A stretch of DNA of 64,000 nucleotides from Misgurnus anguillicaudatus (lineage: Eukaryota; Chordata; Actinopteri; Cypriniformes; Cobitidae), in the NCBI RefSeq assembly GCF_027580225.2, contig NC_073337.2, positions 13,560,001 through 13,624,000 on the forward strand, read 5' to 3'. Within the stretch, counting starts at the first letter, position 1. Every line of letters starts with the position of its first letter. Shown here in pieces: positions 51,977-63,076 of this stretch. Made by a program: the position numbers and the translations under genes. The notes under the pieces are model-generated. The model was not told the DNA's origin. It ran no database searches and was given only the letters and a program-made list of their open reading frames with translations.

Positions 51977-54900
51977 GTTTGTTCATTTAACAGCGTGGTT
52001 GAAATTATATGTGATCAGTGTTGGGTGTAACTTGTTAATAGGTCATTAGTTACTGTAATTTAATTACTTTTTGCTTTAAAAAGTAAAGTAAGGGATTACT
52101 CTTATTTTTCCAGTAATTTAATTACAGTTACTTCTGATGTAATTGAACTAAATACTGTGTGTGGACTGAAGAACAATTATATATAATACAATAGTGGATT
52201 TAACATTAACATTAAAAAGCATGTTTTTTATGTATACTTCTCACTTTTAGTACTTTGGTGAGTAAATAAGAAAATGATAACACTTGTTGTTTCCAATTTT
52301 CATTAACTGGTTAGTTATTAGCATTAATATTACCAAGATACTGGCTGTTTATTAATACTTAAAAAGCACATATTAATGCCTGATTCTGCAAAACCTTATT
52401 TTGCAAAATCTTATTCTGCATCCTTAATTCCTACCAATACCTAAACTTAAAGGAAAACACCACAGTTTTTCAGTGTTTTGCTGTGTTCTTGTCTCAACTT
52501 AGACAAGTTAATGCTTACCTATCTTTTGTCAATGTGTGCACTTTTAATCTTTGTACAGCGCGTCGTGAATGTGTTAGCATTTAGACTAGCCCCATTCATT
52601 CCTTAGGATCCAAACAGGGATGAATTTAGAAGCCACCAAACACTTCCATGTTTTACCTATTTGGAGACTGTTTACATGAGTAGTTACATGAATAATTATG
52701 GTGGCACAAAATAAAACGTGGCGTTTTTTTAAATGTATAAAAATGAGAACTATATTGTATGGCGGAGGAGCACTTAGTTTGCAGCCCTTCGAACTCGGGT
52801 GCAGTAATATTTATGGAAGTTTGAACGAGAGGGGGAGTAGTCAGAAGTGATGATGTTTCTGCACGCTGAGGTCGAACTGCTGCAAACTAAGTGCTCTTCA
52901 GCCATAGAATATAGTTCTCATTTTTTATCCGCTTAAAAAATCGCCACGTTTTATTGAAACGAACCAAAATTCTGTCATGTGATAAGATCAACATCACTCA
53001 TTGGCCACATGTATTTGAACGTATTTCCTAAACGGCTTCACGATTGGTCAAAATCAACGTGCAGCAAATTCCAACGGAACGCCCGGAAGTAAACAAAAGA
53101 AGGATAATACAGCAGACACCATGGACAGACGGCTGTGCGCTGTAATTATGTCTCCGTGGTTGTTATACATAGTTTGTATACAGCACTCTAGACAAACTGT
53201 TCATTTTCAGAATGAATCGCGGATGCGGCTTGAAAACAACGGTTTAATGCACTACAAACGCCCGCACCTCCTCGCAACTCCAGGTATGTCCGCGATTTGT
53301 CATTGTGCTAATATTGCTAATAGAAACGGTCAACAAACACTTCCTCATCCGATAATGCACTGCGCAGTTGACTACGGCAGCTGGTTTAGAAATGCGCAGT
53401 ACTTTTGCAGTTAGGTCGGTTCGATCTCGGATCGTGTTCTCACCACAAACGAACCGCTCTACAGTTCATTTGAAAGTGTACCGAGACCACCTCTGCAAGC
53501 TGGTCTCGGTCTGCTTGTTTGGTCCGCTTTTGGTGCGCACCAGACTTCGATTGCTGCATTCTCACCTGCCCAAACGAACTGCACCAACTGAGCAATCGAA
53601 CTCTGGTACGATTCAATTGAACTAAACAAGGCAGGTGTGAAAACCCCCTTACTTAATCAATATTTAAGGTTATATATTTTCATAGAATGCATAATCCCTA
53701 TACATAAGGATATGATTTTGTTTAGAAAACAGTACAGTATATCACAAAAAAGACTTCTGCTGGGTTATACAGACTGGGTTCACATATGTATATTGTTTTT
53801 ATGACCGATTTGAATGATTTTATTATTTGGTGTCCAATAAAAACACTTGCTTTTAAAGCATAGCAACATTGGCCTAACAGATGCCGTGAGTTTGACCAAA
53901 GGCAGATAAGATCGTTTGACGTCATACAACAGAGTCATATCTAAATATTTGGTAATTTTATTTATACAGGAGCAGCACCACCCTCTGGCCCTGGAGGTAA
54001 ATGAATTGTATGTGTACTGCTACTTGTGTGACGACTACGTGCTGAACGATAATGCAACGGGTGACTTAAAGCTGCTGCGTAGCACGCTAAGTGCCATTAA
54101 AAGCCAGTGCTATGAAGTAACCACACGCAGTGGCCGTACTCTACGCTCATCGGCCGCCACGGGCGACCAGCTGTCACCCAGCACGCAAGAGCTTCAGCTG
54201 CGTGATGAGGACCGCATGTTCACGGCACTTTGGCATCGCCGACGCGCACTCATTGGTCGTGTGTTCCGCTTGTGGTTTGTGCAAACTGAACGGGGGAAGA
54301 AGCGTTTGGAAGAGGAACGGCAACAGGAGGAAGAGGAGGAGAGAAAGAGGGAGGCGCGCGAGAGAAGGCGGAAACTCAAACGTCAACTCCGAGAGGAGCT
54401 TGAAAGCGCACCTCCAAGGAAAAGCCATCGAATTCGGCGGCAGAGCCTTAAGGCTACTTCTGTGGTGTCCACACCAGCATCGACCATAAACACCAAATCC
54501 ACGAGCCGCAGATCTGCCCCTGCTCGAATCTCCGTCAGTACTTCACGAACTGCTAAAGATAGAAAGCCTCGGCGTACATCAGCGAAAGCCAAAAGACCTC
54601 GGCGGCCACCACCACCTAAAACGGGTGATTCGCCAATCAAACGCCGACCCACCGTCACACCAGGAGTGACGGGTTTGCGCAACCTCGGCAATACGTGCTA
54701 CATGAACTCTATACTGCAGGTTTTGAGTCACTTACATGTATTTCGGGAGTGCTTTTTGAGACTGGACCTGAATCAGGCACTTGAACTGCTAGCCTCTGCC
54801 GTGAGCCGCAAGTTAGGACTCTCCTCTCAGCGCGTGACCCAGCCGAAAGGCACCAACCAGGGGTCGGGACTCAGCGGCGGGGCCTCGCGATCACGCAACA

Positions 54901-57900
54901 TGGAGCTCATCCAACCCAAGGAGCCGAGCTCCAAACACATCTCGCTTTGTCACGAGTTACACACGCTGTTTCAAGTGATGTGGTCAGGAAAGTGGGCCCT
55001 GGTGTCTCCGTTCGCAATGCTGCACTCCGTGTGGCAGCTGATCCCGGCGTTTCGAGGTTACGCGCAGCAGGATGCGCAGGAATTTCTTTGTGAACTTTTA
55101 GATAAAGTCCAGCATGAGCTGGAACGGACCAGAACACTAACGCCTGCCACCGTGCCGGCCAATCAGAGACACCTTATTAAACAGGTGCTCAGCGTGGTCA
55201 ACACCATCTTTCACGGCCAGCTGCTCAGTCAGGTGACAAATGCATGCACATGATCAAATCAGCCAATAATAGGGCACACACACTTAGGGTATTTGTATGT
55301 AAATGTTTGTCCAATGCATTATAAAGTGAACATTCTTGTTAGTATGGTTGTAACAAACCTCAGTACTCAATGGTGTGATTTGAGACATTAAAAAAATCTT
55401 TAAGCCTGGAAAATTTTTTGATGCAAATCCTTCTCTCTTGTCCTGTAGGTGAGGTGTTTAGCGTGTGATTATCGCTCAAACACAATAGAGCCATTCTGGG
55501 ATCTTTCTTTGGAGTTTCCAGAGCGTTACCACAGCAACAGTAAGGATGCCGCACAGGTTCCATGTGGGTTGACGGAGATGCTTGCTAAGTTTACAGAGAC
55601 AGAGGCTTTGGAGGGAGAAATATATGCCTGTGACCACTGCAACAGTGAGTTGAATACCCCACAAACACACAATAAGCCTATAATCATGGTAGGGATGCAC
55701 CGATATGGACATTTTGGCCGATACCGATAACTGATAACTCTTTATATTTGGGGGCCGATAACCGGTGTATATATATAGGCCGATAAATATTCATATTAAT
55801 TTCATAATGAAAAAATCCCAGACCGTGGACATCTTGTCTTTGGGCTAGACTAGCATACTCTTCTTAAGCCCACAACATGTGTCATCTTCGTGCCATGTCA
55901 CAGAAAGCACCAATCAAAACTCCACATGGCCAGCAATGAGCAAGTGAAGTGGTTTAACAAACCAAAATAATCCATCATTTATCGGCCTAATTTTGCTATC
56001 AGACCGATAACCGATAATATTAAAAATAAGCAGTTATCGGCTGATATTGATAAGTCGGCCGATATGTCGTGCATCCCTAAATCATGGCCATGTTTTTTGC
56101 ATAACCAGCAGGATATGTCCTCATGCTGATGTAAGAAAACACTTCCTTTGTCTCTTCTTTCTGAGCTTAATTACTTTAAAGGATTACTCCACTTTCATAA
56201 AAAAATCTTGATAAATTACTCACCCACATCATGTCATTCAAGATCTTTGTGTCTTTCTTTGTTCAGTCGAGAAGAAATTAAATTTTTTTTGAGGAATTTT
56301 TTTGTATATACTTTAGTGGACCTCAACGCAGCTTTAAAGGCAGGGTATCTCATTTAATCCAGAAACATTTTTAGTTATGCTGGTTAAAAGTCTCCTCACT
56401 TCCTGATAGCAATCACTATGTTTAGTTGTTTAAATGTATGTGTAGAAATTTATGTCAACTGTGAAAGGCGTAGGACCAAAACATTTTCAACCAATCATAG
56501 ATCTCGGGCCAAACGGACGTTGCCTTTTTTGTCCCTCATCCGTAAGCGTAATTTGAATGCCACCGCGCAGCTTGTTCACGCAGACACATACGTCATCGGC
56601 GCGTTCACGTGCCCTCAACTACCGTCTGTAAACAAATTGACAACCTGCACTGGAGCCACACAACGAAAGACATCTTTTATAACAACAAGAGCAAAAACTG
56701 TCTGGATCAGCAAAGAGCAAAATCCCAAATGAACATCTGTAACTTTACTGCTTTACCACGAGATGCAAACAGCTGCAGGAGGCAAATGGTCTGAAAGGGT
56801 CGTTGCACTGTTTATTTTGGTAAGGTAGGTACGCGATATGTTTGTATTGAGATGGATTCAGATATTCTACTTTGATGAAACATTGTGTTGCTTATAATTT
56901 GTGTTTGTTTACGGATTAGCGTAACGATATAGTTTTTACGTCTACACAACTGAAAGTGTGCTTTTACTAATTCTGATGTAAACCAGTTGTTTATGTTGGC
57001 TATTTTGGTAATGTTATTCACTTTGTACTGCAAAAATCTGTCACTGGTGAATGAGACATGAGATGTGACCGTCTGATCTGTGCTTGTTCATGTTTTGAAA
57101 GAGGCGTGACTTTGGATGGCGGCTAGTCGGCTACCGTTAGCATTTTTCAAAATGTGATAACCTACCAAAAAATAAGTACTTTTAGACCACAACTTTTCAT
57201 CTTGCACCAGCCATTTGATGTGCAGCGCGACCTTACGTATTATGTAATAACGTTACATATGTGAAACGCACACTAGCGACACAAAGACATTAATTAGTAT
57301 CATTTCACATATAAAAACATCAGAACGTCACTCTTTCTCCACACTTTGTAAACACTGCATACGTCATGCGTGACCTTTCAACGTGGTTACATAATACATA
57401 AGGTCACGCTGGTGCATCACAAGGGTCTTATCTAGCAAATCGATCATCATTTTCGGAAAAAAGTGCTTTTTAACAACTTGACAACTTCTCGTCTTGTAGC
57501 TGTGTGATGCGCCAACGTGACCTTATGTATTATGTAATTACGCCGAAAGCTGCCGCATCACACAGCTAGTGCAAGACGAAAAGTTGTTAAAAAGCACTTT
57601 TTTTTATTGATGATGGTTTTGCTAGATAAGACCCTTATGCCTCGGTTGGGATCGTTTACAGCCATTTGAAGCTGCACTGAAACTGCAATTTTATACTGCA
57701 TTGAAACTGCAAATCGTTGAGGTGCACTACGTGGAGAAAAATTCTGGAATGTTTTCCTCAAAAAACTTAATTTCTTCTTGATTGAAGAAAGTAAGACATA
57801 AAAATCTTGGATGAGTCGGAGCCGATGGTGTAGTGGACGGTGCTCCGACACATGGTGCAGATGCACTTCTGGCGACCCGAGTTCGAATCCCGGCTCGAGG

Positions 57901-60900
57901 TCCTTTGCCAATCCCATACCCCTCTCTCCACCCTATACTTTCCTGTAATCTCCTTAATCACTGTCTATCTAATAAAGGCAAAATGGCCCAAAAATATAAC
58001 TTAAAAAAAAAAAAAACTTGGATGATATGGGAATTAATAATTAGGATTTTTTATGAAAGTGAAGTAATCCTTTAAAAGACAAAACAACTCAAATTAAACA
58101 AACCCTTAAAGGGATACTTCACCGATTTAGCATTCAGCTTTGTATCTGTAGAAACCCGGCAGTATTACTGAATGACCATGTTTCCCTCCATCATTTCCCC
58201 CTGAGAGGAGAGATATCTGCATTTTGGTTCTGCAAAAAAGTCCTCCGATGATGCAAAAATCGTCATATTACATCATCGGAGGACTTTTTTGCAGAACCAA
58301 AATGCAGATATCTCTCCTCTCAGGGGGAAATGAGGGAGGGAAACATGGTCATTCAGTAATACTGCCGGGTTTCTACAGATACAAAGCTGAATGCTAAATC
58401 GGTGAAGTATCCCTTTAAATGAAATCTTTCTCTCTGTCTCTTTAAGGCAAGCGGCGACGATTTTGTTCAAAGCAGGTGGTCTTAACTGAAGCACAGAAAC
58501 AGCTCATGGTCCACAAACTGCCTCAGGTTCTCCGACTGCACCTCAAACGCTTCAGGTACTTATCATAGATTTACATTTCATATTTACATACACGTACATT
58601 TAAAAACATGAGCAGGAATTGTTGAGTTTGTCATTGATATCTTAAAGGGATAGTTCAGCAAACAATAAAAATTACCCCATGATTTACGTCCTCAATGTAT
58701 ATGATTATCTTTTTTCAGACGAACACAATCAGATTTATATTAGAAAATGTCCTGGCTGTTTTAAGCTTTATAATGGTAGTAAATGGTGCTTCTGATTTGA
58801 AGCCCAAAAAATGTCCAACAGAAGTAATCCACACGGCCTTTATTAACCCACTGGAGCCGTGTGGATGAACTTTTTTGGGCTTCAAATCAGAAGCACCATT
58901 TACTACCATTAAAATTTTTCTAATGGTGCTTTTCCATTGCATAATACCCCAAGGTTTGGTTTGGTTTGGGTCAGCTCACCTCACTTTAGCTTGGTTAGCA
59001 TTCCCATCTTTTAAGTTGCACTTTAGCATATGTGAACGTGCGCATCGTGAAAATGCCGCCACAAAGTGCAAGTCGGGAAAAATCTGTGCATGTTTTTCAT
59101 TGCTAAAAGAGAGTTTGGGAACTTGCAGCAAAGCACAGAAAACAGGTTTACTCGAGACAGCGCACGCACAAGGTAAAGCTAATCTTGCGTTTAGCATGAA
59201 GCTCGTCACGATTCTCTCGGACCAATCGGTGATCTACAGTGTTTTCACGTCACATTTTAGTATCAGCTCAGATCATTTGGAGCCCCAACCGAGGTGGTAC
59301 TAAAAAAAGTATCAGGTACTACTACATACAATGAAAAAGTGTTCTTTAAAGGTATACAATGAAAATTACCCCTTGATTTATGTCCCCAATGTACATGATT
59401 ATCATTTTTCAGACAAAAACAATCAGAGTTATATTAGAAAATTTCCTGGCTGTTTTAAGCTTTATAGTGGCAGTAAATGGTGCTTCTGATTTGAAGCCCA
59501 AAAATGTCCATCCATACTTCACAGAAATAATCCACAAGGCCCACTGGAGCCAATGTGGATGGACTCTTTTGGGCTTCAAATCAGAAGCACCAATTATTAC
59601 CATCAAAAATGTTTTAGTATAAATCTGTGTTCGTCTAAATAAAGATAACCAGATGGCTTGAGGGAATAAATAATGGGGTAATTTTCATTGTTGACTAAAC
59701 TATTATTTTAATAAAACAATTTGCGTATGTTCAGGTGGTCTGGGCGAAACCACAGGGAGAAGATCGGCGTTCACGTTCAGTTCGAGCAGGAGCTAAACAT
59801 GGAACCGTACTGTTGCAAGGACTCCAGCAATTCGCCCCACCCTCAACACTTTCTCTACCAGCTCTCTGCTGTGGTGATGCATCATGGGAAGGGATTTGGC
59901 TCTGGCCATTACACTGCCTTTTGTTATAATACAGAAGGAGGTAAAACACTGTTCATCTATAATTCAAATTACTGTATGGGTGATTCTCACGAAAACTTGG
60001 TTTTAAAAATGTCAAGAATGAAAATGTAAAAATAGCTTAAAAAATTTTTTCCCACCAGACATTGAAAAACAAAGTCTGGAGTAAATGGGAACATTCATTT
60101 AAAAACTTTTACTTATCATTTAACACTTTTTGTAACATAATTAAAAAAATTAGTCCTAAAAAATCTCATTACCGCAACAGTCAGAAAACATCAACACTGA
60201 CATATTTTCAAAATGACATGACGAACCTGAAAGAACATAATTTGGAGATTCTGCACATGCATTTAAAATCAAAGTATTATGCTTCTATTAATTAAATTAA
60301 CATTTAATAAGCATCTGTTGCGGTAATGATAATCAAAATGTCGTGTAAGCATTCTGACAAGACAATATTTCAAATTAACTGTAAAAAAAATTATCTTACC
60401 TGGTAGCCATCTTGAAGTAACTGGTCCATGTGCTTGGTCACTCAAAATCAAACTTTATTAAAATTCTGTATGTGTGCTTAAACTGTTCTCAAGAAGTGTT
60501 GCGGAGGATGAGAACATCAGGCATGGACACATCATTTTCCTTTTTTTTTTTTCATTATTATTATACATGAATATTCAGTAAATATATGAAGAGTTTGGTT
60601 CCAAAACGCAATAAACGCCATTTTTAAAAAAAATGAGTTACTGCCAGAATCAGTATTATATCAGGTCAGTATTATAAAGTAAATTCTTAATTTTATGCAA
60701 AATCCAATTTCCGCAGTGTTATTCTGTCATCTTTTCTCCCTTTTTTCCCAAAATGCAATAAACGCCACTCCCCCTTTTCTACAGAATGCCATAAATCCAC
60801 TCCTCCACAGATTACAGCGCACCTCGCGCAATGTAAACAAAGAATGGCGGCGCGTTGAGTACACGGAATCCTAGTTTTCCTCATCTACTATGTACTTCGT

Positions 60901-62148
60901 GATCACCAAACAAACAAAAACAAAATAATACTTTGATAGCATTGATAAACCTGTGATGGTTTTCTGTGACGTGAAAGAAACGTAAGCCATCAACATCTAA
61001 TAATTTACGCAGAGGAACTCGGGAGACCGGTGCTTGTTTGGCCGGGCCGACAGCATCAAGTTACTGTCATGATAACACATTGACCCCAGGGGATCTTATG
61101 AAAAACTTTCATAATTTTACTCAAAGTCAACGAAAATCGAGCAGGACCAAAACATTTTACAGCTGATCGCTTTGAAAAACGTTAAGCGACGACGTCAAGT
61201 TTAACCGATGACTTCTTAATATCACAAAGTAAGTGTTTTGATTAATGACATTAATGTTTTAGTTAGTGTGTACAACTAGTCAACTAAATGAATATAACAT
61301 GGCAAAGATGAATGCACATTTATATAGGCGATTGATTCAATAGATTTATAGCATTTTTAATAAAAACTTGTCATGGATTCATTGCATTTTGTGGAAAAAA
61401 TAATCCGTTTTTATAATAAATCTTTGAAAATCAAGTTATGGATTTGAATTTTTTATGTTTTTATAACCTAGAGATGCTATGTGAAAGTTTGTAACAGAAA
61501 ATAGTGGTTTTCATCTTGTCACTTTCTCGGTATAGAAAACACGTTTTTACCGAAATTTGTCAAAATGGATTTATTGCGTTTTGGAACCAAACTCTTCATT
61601 TTTTCTGTCATCTAAAGTAGTCTAGCAAAACATCCATTTATTTTTTTTCTGAATATTTTTGTGTTAATTTGATTAAATTACAACATAACGCATGTTCAAA
61701 CACAGCCGGACACATTGCGGTAATGAGAATTTCAGCAGAAAATGAGATAAAATTTACAATTATAAATTCTTATGTTGAAATCACACATTGTGCAAGGTAG
61801 AACACAGTATTGTGTTAATTCTGATGCTTTTTAATGTTACTATATTACACATTTTAAAGCTAAAATCATTAGTGCCGTGGTGTTTCAATGGTTTCGTGAG
61901 AATCACCCGTATATGCTATCAATAAGTTATTTATAGGTTTTAAATTGAATCTGTGCCTGCAAAACTACTATACCAACATCACACTCATTAAATGCATCTT
62001 ACCCTCTTTCTCTTCAGGGTTTTGGGTCCACTGTAATGACTCTAAACTGAGCGTGTGTGCCGTGGAGGAAGTTTGTAAGGCCCAGGCCTACATTCTTTTC
62101 TATACACAACGAAACTCTCAGGACAAAAACAAAGCCAGTGACCTCTGA
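51800..62148 (+). CDS. usp44: USP44, ubiquitin-specific protease with ZnF-UBP domain, complete gene
   Basis: USP44 is a nuclear deubiquitinase of the peptidase C19 family, linked in other vertebrates to Cdc20 and the spindle checkpoint, centrosome control and removal of ubiquitin from histone H2B. Coding exons: 51800-51976, 53970-55232, 55449-55644, 58447-58555, 59735-59940 and 62018-62148 (TGA at the end). They sum to 2082 nt, so 693 aa; human USP44 is about 712 aa. All junctions are GT-AG and in phase. The ZnF-UBP is at residues about 1-90; the Cys box GNTCYMNS has catalytic Cys302; a CxxC/CxxC zinc ribbon straddles exons 4 (CLACD, CDHCN); the His box [10 protein letters not shown] has His640; WVHCNDS follows. 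USP49 is the closest alternative. The wording [25 protein letters not shown] and LSAIKSQ favours USP44. The 5' leader carries two small upstream ORFs. Confidence 0.93.
51977..53969 (+). repeat. USP44 second intron, with MITE-like repeats
   Basis: 52018-52140 is a diverged end of the CAGTGTTGGG hAT-like family. From TTAA at 52447-52450 an element begins AGGAAAACACCACAG, containing inverted CTTAGTTTGCAGC / GCAAACTAAG arms near 52790 and 52890. 53400-53650 resembles a further repeat (CGAGACCACCTCTGCAAGC, GTGTGAAAACCCCCTT). Small open frames at 53121-53625 show no domain. Confidence 0.55.
53970..55232 (+). CDS. usp44: USP44 exon 3: linker, basic coiled coil and Cys box
   Basis: This 1263 nt exon gives residues 60-480. 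After the end of ZnF-UBP comes [19 protein letters not shown] very charged helix follows at about residues 165-205 (Glu/Arg/Lys-rich, likely coiled coil), then a Ser/Arg/Pro-rich linker with several basic clusters ([12 protein letters not shown]), suited to nuclear localisation. The catalytic domain starts at [20 protein letters not shown] with Cys302 encoded at 54696-54698. Then come [20 protein letters not shown] and [16 protein letters not shown]. Frame +1 is intact; the other frames open here are shadows. Confidence 0.95.
55449..62148 (+). CDS. usp44: USP44 exons 4-7: zinc ribbon, fingers, His box and C-terminus
   Basis: Exon 55449-55644 encodes [21 protein letters not shown] through CDHCN. 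Exon 58447-58555 gives [19 protein letters not shown] and [12 protein letters not shown]. Exon 59735-59940 gives [14 protein letters not shown] to the His box (His640 at 59907-59909). Exon 62018-62148 gives [24 protein letters not shown] and ends KNKASDL. The intervening introns are filled with DNA-transposon-derived repeats, one of them 28 bp from the exon at 58447. Splice phases 1, 2 and 1 join cleanly. Confidence 0.93.
55690..56079. mobile_element. hAT-like element with perfect 8 bp target duplication
   Basis: Ends TAGGGATGCACCGATATG and CATATCGGC-like sequence closing TGCATCCCTA. It is flanked by AATCATGG at 55682-55689 and 56080-56087. ATCGGCCGATA motifs fill the inside. It sits 45 bp beyond the donor of the USP44 exon 55449-55644. 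Confidence 0.88.
56180..58071. repeat. Long palindromic MITE, family A, with a SINE in its right arm
   Basis: Ends AGGATTACTCCACTTTCATAAA and its complement, between TTAA at 56176-56179 and 58072-58075. The arms share GTCGAGAAGAAATTAA/TTAATTTCTTCTTGAT. Inside is about 1.4 kb of non-coding sequence with further inverted repeats (for example GATGCGCCAACGTGACC / GCCGCATCACACAGC near 57500-57570). Confidence 0.8.
57815..58016 (+). mobile_element. tRNA-derived SINE with 9 bp target duplication
   Basis: The 5' head has an A-box-like TGGTGTAGTGGACG and a B box GAGTTCGAATCCC, spaced as in a tRNA gene with a long variable region. A non-tRNA body and an A-run (about 14 A) follow. CTTGGATGA flanks it at 57806-57814 and 58017-58025. 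The intact tail and duplication suggest a fairly young insertion. Confidence 0.9.
58110..58414. repeat. Near-perfect 305 bp palindromic MITE beside USP44 exon 5
   Basis: Two arms of about 145 nt are almost perfectly complementary (only a few mismatches, such as CATCATTTCCC against GGGAAATGAGG). They meet at a short centre near 58255-58268. TTAA flanks lie at 58106-58109 and 58415-58418. The exon acceptor is at 58445-58446, so only 28 bp of native intron separate the MITE from the exon. Confidence 0.95.
58646..59703. repeat. Composite of two related palindromic elements and a nested repeat
   Basis: 58646-58918 and 59350-59703 are related. Both contain AATGGTGCTTCTGATTTGAAG with its complement across a short loop and a CAGACGAACACAATCAGA-like block. 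Between them, 58921-59310 is another repeat running from AATGGTGCTTTTCCATTG to GTGGTACTAAAAAAAGTATC. TTAA lies at 58642-58645. It fills the USP44 intron 58556-59734. Confidence 0.7.
59978..61908. mobile_element. Nested non-autonomous DNA elements in the last USP44 intron
   Basis: The outer element has ends GGGTGATTCTCACGAAA and TTTCGTGAGAATCACCC. Within it an inner element, 60586-61599, has ends ATGAAGAGTTTGGTTCC and GGAACCAAACTCTTCAT. The outer ends also share TTGCGGTAATGA inner blocks. No transposase is readable. Together they make up most of the intron 59941-62017. Confidence 0.85.
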
Positions 62149-62401
62149 CCCCTGCTGAGCAGCCCGTCAGCCCCAGAAACTGTATTTGTTTTGTACATTC
62201 TGTTGATATAGATTTTGAGATGGTTAGCACAGGTCTCCTTTTCATTCTAGTGTACAGCGGTTGTAAAGTGTGCTTTTGTCATACAAACACTCATGCCTTA
62301 AAATTATACAACTGACAGAGTTTGGTAGGCAGCGTTTTTTTGTCTGTGTATGTATGAAGAAAGTGATATCGGTCCAAGCCACAAGCATTATTGCATCTCT
62401 C

Positions 62402-62461
<60 letters not shown>

Positions 62462-63055
62462 TTGTGTGTGTGTAAATGCTGAATGTTGTCCATGAATCAA
62501 ACTTGAGAGTTTTATACGTGTACAGAGCCTTAAAATATCAGTATGAACGATGAGTCAGAAACAGATAAGTAGGGAATCTATCTTCATATCACAGTAACTA
62601 TGTTTCGATTGTCAGATCTGTATTTGTCTTTGTTTTTTTAAAGCGCCCTGCCATGTCAACCCAATTTTAAATAAGATTTTTAACAATGCAGGATTTTTTC
62701 TGTCAACTTATCCAAATGTAGTTTTTTACCTGGTATTAAGGTACATGCTTTTTCTATTTTACAGGAAAATGTCAAATGTGTTTTCACCAGCAGAAGACAT
62801 AAAGTGTACACTGTATACTTTCCCCATTTTGGTGCGTGTGCTGTTAGTTGTTTATTTTTGTTGAAGGCATGTGTTTCTGTGACACACACACACACACACC
62901 TGCTCGCATCTTACAAAGTTTAAACTTATGTTCGTTTATCTTGTTGTTCCAATCCATTTTCGAGGACGTATACACGTACAACTATGCAAACTGATACCTC
63001 AATTCATAGAGAAATTTACCTCAATAAAAGAATATTTTTGCATTTTTTTAAACAA
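62149..63055 (+). terminator. usp44: USP44 3' UTR and polyadenylation signal
   Basis: AATAAA at 63023-63028 (in a TCAATAAAAG context) followed by a T-rich stretch and GTTGGCTG is a good polyadenylation signal. It would give a 3' UTR of about 0.9 kb. The UTR contains a (CT)n(GT)n microsatellite at 62406-62473 and a short (CA)n at 62880-62898. Confidence 0.65.
62406..62473 (+). repeat. (TC)n then (TG)n compound microsatellite
   Basis: About 22 uninterrupted CT dinucleotides run into a TG tract with one TTTG interruption. It lies in the USP44 3' UTR. Open frames of Ser/Leu and Arg/Glu here are repeat artefacts. Confidence 0.97.
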
Positions 63056-63076
63056 CTTGTTGGCTGTTTCCTTTAA

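Noticed and set aside
53121..53625. Extra coding exon in the second USP44 intron
   Set aside because: The open frames lack similarity to USP44; exon 51800-51976 joins exon 53970 in frame without them, and the area looks repeat-derived.
51800..62148. USP49 as identity of the plus-strand protease
   Set aside because: The N-terminal phrase [19 protein letters not shown] is USP49-like, but [25 protein letters not shown] and LSAIKSQ agree with USP44. Some uncertainty remains.
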